Shown: positions 50,503 to 59,207, counted from the first letter of the stretch. The stretch is 64,000 bases of DNA from Philodulcilactobacillus myokonensis (GCF_027923585.1 NZ_BRPL01000002.1:868001-932000); one strand, 5' to 3'. The notes: a model not told the origin generated them from the letters alone. A program made the numbers and translations.

Positions 50503-51291
50503 CTAGATGATTCCAACAAGATGTAGAACTGGTAGTACCAATAATAGACTATCAAAGCGATCTAAAATTCCACCATGTCCTGGTAAAATTTTACCAGAAT
50601 CCTTTACACCATAATACCGTTTAATTGCTGATTCAATTAAATCACCAAATTGACCAGTAATTGATAGCAAAATGGTAATGAAAAACATGATCAAATTATT
50701 GTAAATATGATTAGGGAAGAACATTAACCAAATTGTACATACAATTACTGCTAAAACAGTACCACCGATGGATCCTTCCCATGTTTTATTGGGGCTAACA
50801 GGTGATAATTTATGTTTACCAAATTTTTTACCAAATATATAAGCACCACTATCTGTACACCAAACAATCAACAAAGCGTACATGATAATTGTCCAATTTT
50901 CCGCCCTTGCGGCTAGAAAATAGTGAAATCCCATTCCAATATACATCATTCCTAGTGAAATTACACCAGCATCATCAAATGAAAAGCGATTATCAGTAAA
51001 TACTGTGCTTAATAACAAAAGAACTATGAATATGTATAAAGCAAAAAATGGATTCCTAATCAACGTTGGAACATTTTGATACCAACCTACTGGAGCAATC
51101 ACAAATAAAGTTCCAATTAATGAAATAATTGCTTCTATGGAAACTAAAATTTGTTTCTTCATGATTAAAATTTCAGATAATGCAATCATTCCCAAAACAA
51201 AAGCAGTAATATCAAGCCAAATTCCACCCAAAATTAATAGTGGAATAAAAATCATTAATGCTACTACTGCTGTAATGACACGTTTCTTCAT
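50503..51291 (-). CDS. cdsA: Phosphatidate cytidylyltransferase CdsA
   Basis: Makes CDP-diacylglycerol from phosphatidic acid and CTP, the branch point of phospholipid synthesis. Integral membrane protein of 262 residues; family motif SPNKTWEGSIGG near residue 175 and the signature GDLIESAIKRYYGVKDSGKILPGHGGILDRFDSL near the C-terminus. ATG follows TAGGTAGG. Between uppS and rseP. Confidence 0.96.
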   Translation of the reverse strand: MKKRVITAVVALMIFIPLLILGGIWLDITAFVLGMIALSEILIMKKQILVSIEAIISLIGTLFVIAPVGWYQNVPTLIRNPFFALYIFIVLLLLSTVFTDNRFSFDDAGVISLGMMYIGMGFHYFLAARAENWTIIMYALLIVWCTDSGAYIFGKKFGKHKLSPVSPNKTWEGSIGGTVLAVIVCTIWLMFFPNHIYNNLIMFFITILLSITGQFGDLIESAIKRYYGVKDSGKILPGHGGILDRFDSLLLVLPVLHLVGII

Positions 51292-51313
51292 TTTATTATT
51301 ACCTACCTTAGTT

Positions 51314-52057
51314 CTATTTCAATCCACCAAACCTTCTATTACGGTGTTGAAATTCGTGAATACAATCAACTAATGATTTTTTATCAAAATCAGGCCAATA
51401 TTCATCAACAAAAATAAATTCACTATAAGCAAGCTGCCATAGTAAAAAATTGGAAATTCGTTTTTCACCGCCAGTTCTGATTAATAAATCTGGATTAGAA
51501 AAAGGGCCTAAAAAATTAGTCATTAAATGATCTTCAAAACACTCTTCATTAATATTCGATACATTTAATTGCCCGTTTTTAACTTCTTTAGCAATCTTTT
51601 GAGCTGCAGTAACAATTTCATTATGTCCACCATAATTAACAGCAAAATTTAAAATCATCCCATCGCAATTCTTGGTATCTTCCATTGCTTTAATCATTGC
51701 TTGATAAGTAGATTTAGGGAGATGCTTTAAATCACCAATGGCTTTTACTTGAACATTGTTTTGAACTAATTCTGGAACAAACCGGTTAAAAAAAGTGGTT
51801 GGAAGTGACATTAAATAATTTACTTCTTTACTTGGGCGTTTCCAATTTTCAGTTGAAAAAGCATACAGTGTTAAAACTTTAACGCCTAATGAATTAGCAT
51901 CCTTAGCAATTTTTTCAACAACGTTCATTCCACGTTTATGGCCCGCAATTCTGGGTAAATGTCTTTTCTTAGCCCATCTGCCATTACCATCCATAATAAT
52001 GGCAATGTGATTAGGAACGTGGTCTAAGTCAATCAAATGGTTTAAATTATCATTCAT
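51314..52057 (-). CDS. uppS: Undecaprenyl-diphosphate synthase (cis-prenyltransferase)
   Basis: Condenses isopentenyl units onto farnesyl-diphosphate to make the lipid carrier for wall polymers. The family start IAIIMDGNGRWAKKRHLPRIAGHKRG is near residue 20, and the NFAVNYGGHNEI, LLIRTGGEKRISNFLLWQLAYSE segments follow. The frame is open to a GTG at 52069 that overlaps the Shine-Dalgarno; ATG 52055-52057 after GGAAGTGAT gives 247 residues. First gene of uppS-cdsA-rseP-proS-polC. Confidence 0.96.
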   Translation of the reverse strand: MNDNLNHLIDLDHVPNHIAIIMDGNGRWAKKRHLPRIAGHKRGMNVVEKIAKDANSLGVKVLTLYAFSTENWKRPSKEVNYLMSLPTTFFNRFVPELVQNNVQVKAIGDLKHLPKSTYQAMIKAMEDTKNCDGMILNFAVNYGGHNEIVTAAQKIAKEVKNGQLNVSNINEECFEDHLMTNFLGPFSNPDLLIRTGGEKRISNFLLWQLAYSEFIFVDEYWPDFDKKSLVDCIHEFQHRNRRFGGLK

Positions 52058-52089
52058 TATTTTAATCACTTCCTAAATTTATTTATAAA

Positions 52090-52124
52090 ATAAAGAAAGG
52101 ATGAGTAAAAAATTCCTCATCCTT
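52090..52124 (-). terminator. Intrinsic terminator after the 135-residue unknown gene
   Basis: AAGGATGAG / CTCATCCTT stem followed by TCTTTATTTTAT on the minus strand, between an unknown gene and uppS. Confidence 0.82.
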
Positions 52125-52150
52125 GTTAAACATATTCAATTCGATCTTAA

Positions 52151-52558
52151 TTATTGAATTAAACGCCAATTACCATGTTTAGTTTCAACCAAGGTGTTGA
52201 AATATTTTAAAATTTGATTAGCTTTATCTGAATCATATCGATCTAATTCATTTAATCCCTTCCCAGTTGGAATTGGATTTGATAAATTAGTAATTTCATA
52301 CTCATTTTTTATATTGGCTTTAGCAAATGCCATAATCCAATCATCTTGAATCAACTGAGCAACGATGAAGAACAAGTTAAATCCAGCTGATAAATTAATA
52401 TAAGCGGGCATAATATAAATTCCATCTTGAATTAATTTTAATTGACGATGATTATAACTAAGCATGGTTAGTGTTTGAGGAGTTATTCGATCATTCAATT
52501 TAAGCACAATTCGATTAAATTGAGGAGTGCCTGGTATCATTTCAATTTCATCTGCCAT
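52151..52558 (-). CDS. Hypothetical protein, 135 residues
   Basis: I do not recognise the family. The sequence is soluble, begins MADEIEMIPGTPQFNRIVLKLNDRITPQTL and has a hydrophobic FNLFFIVAQLIQDDWIMAFA centre, with no cysteine cluster, signal peptide or repeat. A TTG two codons earlier is in frame, but ATG 52556-52558 is seven bases after AAGGAGG. It lies between frr and uppS with 25 bases to frr; its conserved location suggests a role linked to translation or envelope, but that is a weak inference. Confidence 0.65.
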   Translation of the reverse strand: MADEIEMIPGTPQFNRIVLKLNDRITPQTLTMLSYNHRQLKLIQDGIYIMPAYINLSAGFNLFFIVAQLIQDDWIMAFAKANIKNEYEITNLSNPIPTGKGLNELDRYDSDKANQILKYFNTLVETKHGNWRLIQ

Positions 52559-52589
52559 AAGCAATCCTCCTTAAATTAAGCAATAAAAA

Positions 52590-53153
52590 TTAATTTCCTT
52601 TGATATCCTTTTCTTTATCAGAAACAATTTTTTCAACGCCGTTAATTGCTTGATCAGTTAATTTTTGAATTTGCTGTTCTAAGTTATATTCTTCATCATC
52701 AGTTAAATCATCATCACTGTTACCTTTTTTAGCATCATCCATTGCTTCTCTTCGGACGTTTCGAACGGCAACTTTGCTTTCTTCACCAACGGCCTTAACT
52801 TTTTTAGCTAATTCATTTCTTCGTTCTTCAGTTAATTGTGGAATCACCAATCTAATGACATCACCATCATTAGCTGGATTGATACCAATATCGGCTTTTA
52901 AAATTCCCTTAACAACATCATCCATAGAACCTTTATCATATGGTGTAACCATAATCACACGTGGTTCAGGAATTTTAATTGAAGCAACTTGGTTTAATGG
53001 TGTTGGTGCACCATAATAATTAACCATAACATCGCTTAAAATGCTTGCATTAGCACGGCCTGCTCTAATTTTACCTAAGTTCTCAGATAAAACATTTTGG
53101 GCTTTTTTCATTTTTTTCTTAGTATCTTGAATTACATTATTAGAATTAATCAT
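52590..53153 (-). CDS. frr: Ribosome recycling factor
   Basis: RRF, with EF-G, splits post-termination ribosomes. 187 residues: [28 protein letters not shown] near residue 25, [19 protein letters not shown] near 105 and a C-terminal coiled-coil region. The ATG overlaps the pyrH stop by four bases (ATGA); AAGGAGAG lies in the pyrH 3' end. pyrH-frr is the normal pair. Confidence 0.97.
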   Translation of the reverse strand: MINSNNVIQDTKKKMKKAQNVLSENLGKIRAGRANASILSDVMVNYYGAPTPLNQVASIKIPEPRVIMVTPYDKGSMDDVVKGILKADIGINPANDGDVIRLVIPQLTEERRNELAKKVKAVGEESKVAVRNVRREAMDDAKKGNSDDDLTDDEEYNLEQQIQKLTDQAINGVEKIVSDKEKDIKGN

Positions 53154-53881
53154 GAATTGTCACTCTCCTTAACAGTTGTTCCGATTTTTTGACCTTTAAC
53201 CACTTTTTCAATATTACCAGGTTGATTTAAATTAAAAACAACGAACGGAATGTTATTATCCATTGCTAATGAACAAGCAGTATTATCCATTACATTCAAA
53301 CCCTTATCAATAATATCCATGTAACTTAAAGTATCATATTTTTTAGCATTAGGATCTTTCTTTGGATCAGCAGAATAAATTCCATCAACACCGTTTTTAG
53401 CCATTAAAATTGCATCAGCATTGATCTCGGCAGCACGTAATGAAGCAGTGGTATCAGTTGAGAAATAAGGATTACCGGTTCCACCAGCAAAAATCACAAC
53501 CCGATCTTTTTGTAAATGACGAATTGCCTTTCTTCTAATATAAGGTTCAGCAATCTGTCTCATTTCAATTGATGTTTGAACCCTAGTGGGAACACCAATT
53601 GATTCTAAATTATCTTGTAATGCTAAACCATTCATAATTGTTGCTAACATTCCAATATAATCAGCTTGGACCCTTTCCATTCCCATTTTAGCGCCGGTAA
53701 TGCCTCGCCACATGTTACCACCACCAACAACAATTGAAATTTGAATTCCAAGATGATAAATATTTTTAATTTCCTTAGCAATTGATTTAATTACTGGTGG
53801 ATTTAACCCCATTTTCTGGTCACCAGCTAAAGCTTCACCACTTAATTTTAAAAGAACACGCTTATACTTCAAAGCTGCCAT
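53150..53881 (-). CDS. pyrH: Uridylate kinase
   Basis: Converts UMP to UDP. 243 residues, amino-acid kinase family: [13 protein letters not shown] at the N-terminus, [16 protein letters not shown] near residue 52, and [22 protein letters not shown] near residue 140. ATG follows AGGAGGGAACTAA. It has its own promoter (53914-53943). Confidence 0.97.
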   Translation of the reverse strand: MAALKYKRVLLKLSGEALAGDQKMGLNPPVIKSIAKEIKNIYHLGIQISIVVGGGNMWRGITGAKMGMERVQADYIGMLATIMNGLALQDNLESIGVPTRVQTSIEMRQIAEPYIRRKAIRHLQKDRVVIFAGGTGNPYFSTDTTASLRAAEINADAILMAKNGVDGIYSADPKKDPNAKKYDTLSYMDIIDKGLNVMDNTACSLAMDNNIPFVVFNLNQPGNIEKVVKGQKIGTTVKESDNS

Positions 53882-53913
53882 TTAGTTCCCTCCTATTAAT
53901 TTTACTACAAACA

Positions 53914-53943
53914 ATTTTAGCATAATAATAAAAGAAACGACAA
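53914..53943 (-). promoter_or_regulatory. Promoter of pyrH-frr
   Basis: TTGTCG (53938-53943) and TAAAAT (53914-53919) with 18 bases between on the minus strand; TGC precedes the -10 (ATGCTAAAAT), an extended form. Confidence 0.65.
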
Positions 53944-53964
53944 TTATTATCAATTAAATCGGTA

Positions 53965-53993
53965 TAAAAAAAAGCGTGTATTAAACACACTTT
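53965..53993 (-). terminator. Intrinsic terminator after tsf
   Basis: AAGTGTGT / ACACGCTT stem with one G-U pair followed by a run of eight Ts on the minus strand. Confidence 0.85.
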
Positions 53994-54018
53994 TCTTTAA
54001 TCAATATTAAAAATTAAT

Positions 54019-54894
54019 TTATTTCATTTGGTTCTTAACTTCATCAGCAAAGTTATCTGTTTTCTTTTCGATTCCTTCACCAACTTGGTACCTAACAAAT
54101 GACTTTAATTTACCGCCTTTAGATGCAACAAACTTAGAAACAGATTGGTCGTTATCCATTACAAAGGCTTGGTTAGCTAGGCAAATTTCAGATAAACGTT
54201 TATTTAAACGACCTTTAACCATCATTTTAACAATTTTTTCTGGTTTACCTTCATTTAAAGCTTCCTTCTTTAGAACTTCTTTTTCATGTTCTAGTCGATC
54301 TGAAGGAATTTCATCCTTAGTTAAGTATTCAGGGTTTAAAGCTGCAACGTGCATTGCAATTTGTTTAGCGGTGGTATCGTCAGCACCACTCAATACTACT
54401 AAAGCAGCAATTTGGCTACCATTATGAACATATGCACCAAAGTGGTCGTCTGATCCCTTCCTTAATACTTTGAAACGACGTAAATTAATTTTTTCACCAG
54501 TGATTTGAGTTGTTTTAATGATATCATCATTTAAAGTTCCATTATCAGTAGGTAATTTTAATGCATCATCTAAAGTACTAGGATTTTCAGTTGCAATTTT
54601 GTTAGCAATTAAATCAACTAAATTCTTAAAGTCTTTACTACTTGAAACGAAATCAGTTTCAGAGTTAACTTCAACAATGGCGGCTTTATCACCGGAAACA
54701 ACAATCTTAGTTAATCCGTTATCAGCAACTTTACCACTCTTTTTCTTAGCTTTGGCAATTCCCTTTTCACGTAAAAAGTCAATTGCCTTTTTTTCATCAC
54801 CATTAGATGCTTCTAAAGCCTTTTTAGCATCCATAATTCCAACACTTGTTTTATCACGTAATGCTTTTACTTGTGATGCAGAAACACTTGCCAT
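54019..54894 (-). CDS. tsf: Elongation factor Ts
   Basis: Nucleotide-exchange factor for EF-Tu. 291 residues: UBA-like N-terminal domain (VKALRDKTSVGIMDAKKAL), then the core with INLRRFKVL and HVAALNPEYL. ATG follows AAGGAGG. It is downstream of rpsB but behind a strong terminator and its own promoter. Confidence 0.98.
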   Translation of the reverse strand: MASVSASQVKALRDKTSVGIMDAKKALEASNGDEKKAIDFLREKGIAKAKKKSGKVADNGLTKIVVSGDKAAIVEVNSETDFVSSSKDFKNLVDLIANKIATENPSTLDDALKLPTDNGTLNDDIIKTTQITGEKINLRRFKVLRKGSDDHFGAYVHNGSQIAALVVLSGADDTTAKQIAMHVAALNPEYLTKDEIPSDRLEHEKEVLKKEALNEGKPEKIVKMMVKGRLNKRLSEICLANQAFVMDNDQSVSKFVASKGGKLKSFVRYQVGEGIEKKTDNFADEVKNQMK

Positions 54895-54933
54895 AATATA
54901 TGGCCTCCTTATGAATTTTAATAGTTATCTTTA

Positions 54934-54962
54934 ATTTTATAAAATCATTATTTAATTAACAA
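54934..54962 (-). promoter_or_regulatory. Promoter of tsf
   Basis: TTGTTA (54957-54962) and TAAAAT (54934-54939), spacer 17 bases, on the minus strand, just below the rpsB-tsf terminator. Confidence 0.6.
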
Positions 54963-54963
54963 A

Positions 54964-55013
54964 CAAAAAAGCTAACCCAAAGCCCAGGCCACTACCCGGT
55001 CTTATGAGTTAGC
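54964..55013 (-). terminator. Strong long terminator between rpsB and tsf
   Basis: GCTAACTC / GGGTTAGC stem (one G-U) continues inwards by an AAG-CC-GG / CC-GG-CTT imperfect stem with single mismatches, giving a hairpin of over 40 bases followed by TTTTTT on the minus strand. Confidence 0.88.
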
Positions 55014-55050
55014 CTAAGCATTAAGTAATATTAACTATGAATTACTTAGA

Positions 55051-55830
55051 TTACTTTTCGTTTTTGCTTTCTGATTTTTCATCAGTATTTTTTGATTCTT
55101 TTTTATCATTACCCTTTGAGAAGGTTTTTTCGTCAATATTCTTATCTTTACCTTGGCGACCTTCAACAATAGCATCAGCCATCTTAGATGTAATTAAACG
55201 AACGGCACGGATTGCATCATCATTAGATGGAATAATAACATCGATGTCATCAGGATCAGTATTAGTATCAACCATTGCAACGATTGGAATATTTAATTTA
55301 TGAGCTTCGTTAACGGCAATTTGTTCTTTACGAGGGTCAACAATAAACATAACATCAGGGATCTTAGGCATATCTTTAATTCCACCTAAGAAACGTTCTA
55401 ATTTTGCACCACGCTTCTTAAGAGTAGCAACTTCTTTCTTAGGAAGGCGATCAAATGTACCATCCTCAGAAATCTTCTTTAAGTGCTTTAAGTACTTAAT
55501 TCGAGATTGGATAGTTGTCCAGTTAGTTAAAGTACCACCTAACCAACGAACATTAACATAATATTGACCAGCTCTAGTTGCTTCTTTTTGAATGGTATCT
55601 TGAGCTTGTTTCTTAGTACCAACAAATAAAACAACAGCACCCTTAGATGCTTCATCACGCATATATTTATAAGCGTTATCTAACATCTTAACGGTCTTTT
55701 GTAAATCAATAATATAAATCCCGTTACGTTCTGTGAAGATATACTTCTTCATTTTAGGATTCCAACGACGGGTTTGGTGTCCGAAATGAACACCAGCTTC
55801 TAGTAATTGTTTCATAGAAACTACAGACAT
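55051..55830 (-). CDS. rpsB: 30S ribosomal protein S2
   Basis: Ribosomal protein uS2, 259 residues, needed for bS1 attachment where present. The N-terminus [30 protein letters not shown], plus the [17 protein letters not shown] segment near residue 190, is diagnostic; the Lys/Asp/Glu/Ser-rich tail of about 30 residues is variable in the family. ATG at 55828-55830 is preceded by GGAGGATTAA; in-frame codons further up (to 55887) lie inside the leader structure. A pseudoknot-capable leader precedes it. Confidence 0.97.
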   Translation of the reverse strand: MSVVSMKQLLEAGVHFGHQTRRWNPKMKKYIFTERNGIYIIDLQKTVKMLDNAYKYMRDEASKGAVVLFVGTKKQAQDTIQKEATRAGQYYVNVRWLGGTLTNWTTIQSRIKYLKHLKKISEDGTFDRLPKKEVATLKKRGAKLERFLGGIKDMPKIPDVMFIVDPRKEQIAVNEAHKLNIPIVAMVDTNTDPDDIDVIIPSNDDAIRAVRLITSKMADAIVEGRQGKDKNIDEKTFSKGNDKKESKNTDEKSESKNEK

Positions 55831-55839
55831 AAAATTAAT

Positions 55840-55918
55840 CCTCCAATAAATAGTTTTTCCTCCCCGCTGATCACTTAGCTTAGACACTAAATAGCACTAA
55901 CTAAACTATTACAACGGG
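55840..55918 (-). promoter_or_regulatory. Structured rpsB leader with H-type pseudoknot potential
   Basis: On the minus strand CCCGTTG (55912-55918) can pair with CAGCGGG (55863-55869), and the loop sequence AATAGTTT (55903-55910) can pair with AAACTATT (55849-55856) downstream of that stem. The second helix ends five bases before the GGAGG Shine-Dalgarno (55840-55844). This is the shape expected for translational autoregulation by S2. The base pairs are seen in the sequence; function is inferred. Confidence 0.6.
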
Positions 55919-55948
55919 TGCGAATTGTTATAAATAATAACAAAGTTA

Positions 55949-55977
55949 AGTATATCTAATAATAATTTATTTTGCAA
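55949..55977 (-). promoter_or_regulatory. Sigma-A promoter of rpsB
   Basis: TTGCAA (55972-55977) and TATACT (55949-55954) with a 17-base spacer on the minus strand, about 120 bases upstream of the rpsB start. Confidence 0.8.
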
Positions 55978-55986
55978 GCGAATATC

Positions 55987-56023
55987 AAAAAAAGTCATAA
56001 TCTTAATTAAGATTATGACTTTT
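55987..56023 (-). terminator. Intrinsic terminator after ldhD
   Basis: AAAGTCATAATCTT / AAGATTATGACTTT perfect stem with TTTT following on the minus strand. Confidence 0.93.
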
Positions 56024-56042
56024 AATTATAAATAGTTATTAA

Positions 56043-57044
56043 TTAAAACTTAACTAATTTATCTGAATTGCCAGTTTGAATTAATGACTTGTTAGCGTCC
56101 ATTGAGAATTTAACCATGTTATGAACGGCAGTCTTAGTATAGAAAGCAATGTGTGGGGTAACTAATACATTATCACGCTTCATTAAATTCTTAAGTCTGT
56201 CATCAGAAATAGCATCAAAGCTACCAAAATTCTTATTGAAGACGCCAACCTCATCTTCATAGGTATCTAAAGCAGCACCAGCAAGTTTGCCGCTATCTAA
56301 TGCTTTAATTAAAGCATCAGTATCAACTAAAGAACCACGGGCAGCATTAATTAAGTAAGCGCCATCTTTCATTTCAGAAAATGCTTTATCGCTAACCATG
56401 TGTTCATTACTCTTTAATGCTGGAGCATGTAAGGTAATGATATCTGATTTTTCGTATAATTCTTTTGGTGTTTTAACGTAAATACCTTCCTTTTGTAATT
56501 GAGGATTAGGGTATGGATCATATCCAATAACGTTAGCACCAAAGCCGCGGCAAATATTTAATACAACACGGCCAATATGACCAGTTCCAAAAATACCAAC
56601 GGTCTTGTGCCCCATTTCTTCACCAACATCAGGAGCCCAACGTAAGTCACCTTCACGTTGTTTACGTTCAAATTTTTTAGTGTTACGTAGTAAACGCATC
56701 ATTTCAGTAACAGCAAGTTCTGCAATTGCGTTTGGTGAATATGCAGGAACGTTAGTTACTTTAATATTGTTACGTTTAACAGCATCAGCATCAACATTAT
56801 CAACACCAACATTTCTTAATGATAATGCTTTAATACCGAAACGACCTAATTTGTCTAAAATAGAAGCAGTGTAAGGTTTTTGTTGGTATGCAACAACACC
56901 ATCAAAGCCTTTAGCTTCATCAACAGTTTTATCATCTAAAAGTGCTGATTCACTCTTTACTTCTACATCTGGGTTTTCTTGATCCCATTGTTTCAAATAA
57001 GGCATTTCATCATTACGAATACCATATGCAATGATTTTCATCAT
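56043..57044 (-). CDS. ldhD: D-lactate dehydrogenase
   Basis: NAD-dependent D-2-hydroxyacid dehydrogenase of 333 residues that reduces pyruvate to D-lactate and regenerates NAD. Rossmann motif GTGHIG is at 153-158; catalytic Arg in NAARGSLVD (R236), Glu in TYEDEVGV (E265) and His in TPHIAFY (H298) are all present. Start is the first of two adjacent ATGs, six bases after GGAGG. Upstream is an inverted repeat at 57072-57087. D-lactate specificity is a family inference; the KRNNIKVTNVPAYSP segment supports LDH over HicDH. Confidence 0.93.
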   Translation of the reverse strand: MMKIIAYGIRNDEMPYLKQWDQENPDVEVKSESALLDDKTVDEAKGFDGVVAYQQKPYTASILDKLGRFGIKALSLRNVGVDNVDADAVKRNNIKVTNVPAYSPNAIAELAVTEMMRLLRNTKKFERKQREGDLRWAPDVGEEMGHKTVGIFGTGHIGRVVLNICRGFGANVIGYDPYPNPQLQKEGIYVKTPKELYEKSDIITLHAPALKSNEHMVSDKAFSEMKDGAYLINAARGSLVDTDALIKALDSGKLAGAALDTYEDEVGVFNKNFGSFDAISDDRLKNLMKRDNVLVTPHIAFYTKTAVHNMVKFSMDANKSLIQTGNSDKLVKF

Positions 57045-57071
57045 TAATTACCTCCAAAATAAAATGGAATT

Positions 57072-57087
57072 TAGTGAATTTTCACTA
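57072..57087. repeat. Perfect inverted repeat upstream of ldhD
   Basis: TAGTGAA-TT-TTCACTA, two 7-base arms with a 2-base spacer, inside the ldhD leader region. Looks like a dimeric repressor site; resembles the Rex operator but the spacer is two bases too short. Confidence 0.6.
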
Positions 57088-57157
57088 TTTAATGAAAAAT
57101 TACATTTTAATTTTAACATTCATTCATTAAAACTGATACTAAAAAGATTAATGATGG

Positions 57158-57451
57158 CTAATTTAAACCATATTTGGTCAGGATTTTTTCAATCTGAACG
57201 CCAGATGATTTTAATTTCATTAACTTTTGATGCCGATTTAACCGTTTAAATTCCCACTCTTTATGTAATGCCATCCCCTTCGTTTTATATTCCCAATCAT
57301 ATAAAATCATAAGTGGCGGATGTGATCTTGTATATTTAGCACCTTTCCCAGCTTGATGACGCTTAAATCGCTGAATGACATCTGTTGAGAATCCACAATA
57401 TAATGATCCATCGTTACATAGTAAAACATAAACGTAGAATTTACTTGCCAT
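57158..57451 (-). CDS. GIY-YIG nuclease superfamily protein (UPF0213)
   Basis: About 97 residues with the GIY-YIG signature as YVYVLLCNDGSLYCGFSTDVIQRFKRH, followed by GAKYTRSHPP. Family members are small nuclease-fold proteins of uncertain role. ATG 57449-57451 is chosen (earlier in-frame ATG 57499 would overlap trmN6 too far); it overlaps the trmN6 stop by 11 bases. This trmN6-GIY-YIG pair is common in lactobacilli. Confidence 0.88.
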   Translation of the reverse strand: MASKFYVYVLLCNDGSLYCGFSTDVIQRFKRHQAGKGAKYTRSHPPLMILYDWEYKTKGMALHKEWEFKRLNRHQKLMKLKSSGVQIEKILTKYGLN

Positions 57452-58181
57452 ATAGCATTTTCCTAACCTCTTTACTATAGTGGTTACCTTGATAGGCAAA
57501 TAATGGTGGAAGGATTTTTAAACCATCGGCATGCCCATCTTTAATTGCCTTAATCAATACAATGTTGGCATTTTTTTGTTCTTTAGGATAAACAAAACGA
57601 ATTTGTTTGGGTTCCATTCGGTGTCTTCTCATAATAATTAAAATATCAGACAAGCGGTCCGGCCGGTAAACAAAAAAAGCTTTCCCATTCATTTTTAATA
57701 AGCCACTTGCAATTTTAACCGTTGATTCTAGATTAGTTTTAATTTCATGTCTGGCAATTGCTAAATAAGGATTAGGATTTTTCTTACTGGTTACTAGATT
57801 TTTAAAATAAGGCGGATTACAAGTTACAACATCGACCGAATCTTTGGGAATGTATTGATATGTATTTTTTAAATCAATATTTAAAACTTTAATTTTAGAA
57901 TCCAACTGGTTCATTTCAATACTTCGTTTAGCCATGTCAGCCAGTTGAGGCTGAATTTCAATTTCTATAATCATTCCATTCGTTTGATGTTGAGTTAATA
58001 ATCCAATCACACCATTACCCGCACATAAATCAACTACCCGTGTTTTTTTATTTTTAGGAATTTTAGCAAAGGAAGACAGCGCAACTGCATCAAGTGAGAA
58101 AGCAAACATTTTAGGATTTTGGATAATTTTAACATTCTGACTATAAATTTGATCGATACGTTCATTTGGTTTCAGTTTCAA
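57441..58181 (-). CDS. tRNA1(Val) (adenine37-N6)-methyltransferase, TrmN6/YfiC-like
   Basis: SAM-dependent N6-adenine methyltransferase of 246 residues. SAM motif VVDLCAGNGVIGLLTQH is near residue 50, and the N6-adenine catalytic motif NPPY is in VVTCNPPYFKNL near residue 125. The frame opens at an ATG at 58223, but TTG 58179-58181 behind AAAGGAGG is used. tRNA specificity is taken from the family, which modifies A37 of tRNA1-Val in E. coli; that identity in this organism is not proven by sequence. Confidence 0.85.
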   Translation of the reverse strand: MKLKPNERIDQIYSQNVKIIQNPKMFAFSLDAVALSSFAKIPKNKKTRVVDLCAGNGVIGLLTQHQTNGMIIEIEIQPQLADMAKRSIEMNQLDSKIKVLNIDLKNTYQYIPKDSVDVVTCNPPYFKNLVTSKKNPNPYLAIARHEIKTNLESTVKIASGLLKMNGKAFFVYRPDRLSDILIIMRRHRMEPKQIRFVYPKEQKNANIVLIKAIKDGHADGLKILPPLFAYQGNHYSKEVRKMLYGK

Positions 58182-58301
58182 ATAAAAACCTCCTTTGAAA
58201 AAATAACTTGCAATTGTTAACATTCATAGAATACTATTATTTTATATGGGAAACTTATGAAATGGTTTCCTGATTTTTATAAAACGAAAGGAGCTATCAA
58301 T

Positions 58302-58925
58302 TTGCTATATTCATTTTTAAGAGTAATAGCAAGGCTTGTTTTATTAATTGTAAATGGAAAAGCTTCCTTTGAAAATAAAGAAAAATTACCCAAGGGAAAT
58401 TATATCTTAGTTGCACCACATCGGACTTGGTTTGATCCAATCTATCTTGCACTAGCAGCTAATCCAAAACGATTCACTTTTATGGCTAAAAAAGAATTAT
58501 TTAATAATAAACTACTGGGGTGGGCTTTACACCACGTCAAAGCAATTAGCGTTGACCGAAAACATCCCGGTCCCTCTGTGATTATTAAACCAGTTCAAAT
58601 CTTAAGAAAAACCGATTTATCAATTATTATTTTCCCATCTGGAACACGGCATTCTGAAAAGCTAAAAAGTGGTGCTGCCCTGATTGCTAAAATGGCAAAA
58701 GTTCCTTTAGTTCCAGCTGTATATCAAGGACCATTAACATTTAAAAGATTATTCTCTAGAAAACATGTTACAGTTTCTTTCGGTGATCCAATTAAGGTTA
58801 ACCCCAATTTAAAATTAAATGAAGAGGGTCAAGCTAAAGTTGAAAAAGAAATGAACGATGCATTTGAAAAATTAGATCAGGAAATCAATCCAAGTTTTCA
58901 CTATGTTGATGTTTCAAAAAAGTAA
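58302..58925 (+). CDS. plsC: 1-acyl-sn-glycerol-3-phosphate acyltransferase
   Basis: Acylates lysophosphatidic acid to phosphatidic acid, feeding CdsA. About 207 residues; the HX4D motif reads HRTWFD near residue 44, and the second motif reads FPSGTR (FPEGTR in most bacteria). The LVPAVYQGP region follows. An ATG at 58257 gives a longer frame, but TTG 58302 behind AAAGGAGCTATCAA fits the Shine-Dalgarno and yields the usual start. Plus strand, converging on yneF. Confidence 0.93.
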   Translation: MLYSFLRVIARLVLLIVNGKASFENKEKLPKGNYILVAPHRTWFDPIYLALAANPKRFTFMAKKELFNNKLLGWALHHVKAISVDRKHPGPSVIIKPVQILRKTDLSIIIFPSGTRHSEKLKSGAALIAKMAKVPLVPAVYQGPLTFKRLFSRKHVTVSFGDPIKVNPNLKLNEEGQAKVEKEMNDAFEKLDQEINPSFHYVDVSKK

Positions 58926-58942
58926 ATTTGTTACGTTAAAGT

Positions 58943-58987
58943 TAAAAAGATGGAATGCAGATAATGCATCCCATCTTTTTCTTTTTT
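58943..58987. terminator. Bidirectional terminator between plsC and yneF
   Basis: AAAAAGATGG / CCATCTTTTT with inner ATGCA / TGCAT, an A/T-flanked hairpin between convergent genes. Confidence 0.9.
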
Positions 58988-59207
58988 ATTTACCAGATCG
59001 ATTTTTCATTGTATTCATCATCTGACGTAATTTCTTTTGTGAAGGTCTTTGACCCATTTGAGCCATCATTGTACTCATTTGTTCTTCACTAATTGGTGGG
59101 TTATTGTGTAAATATTTTTCCATGTATTTACGAGCCATGTAAAAACCGCCTAAAACCCCAACTAATAGAGCTAAAATCACAATTACGATCCAAATCCAAG
59201 TAGCCAT
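58986..59207 (-). CDS. yneF: YneF family (UPF0154) small membrane protein
   Basis: 73 residues: one N-terminal hydrophobic segment (WIWIVIVILALLVGVLGGFYMARKY), then a soluble tail with NPPISEEQMSTMMAQMGQRPSQKKLRQMM, exactly the UPF0154 pattern. Function unknown. Start ATG 59205-59207 is seven bases after GGAGG; a TTG just before it is in frame. Confidence 0.93.
   Translation of the reverse strand: MATWIWIVIVILALLVGVLGGFYMARKYMEKYLHNNPPISEEQMSTMMAQMGQRPSQKKLRQMMNTMKNRSGK

Noticed and set aside
57072-57087. Rex operator for ldhD
   Set aside because: Arms match but the spacing is two bases short of the Rex consensus, so it is listed only as an inverted repeat.
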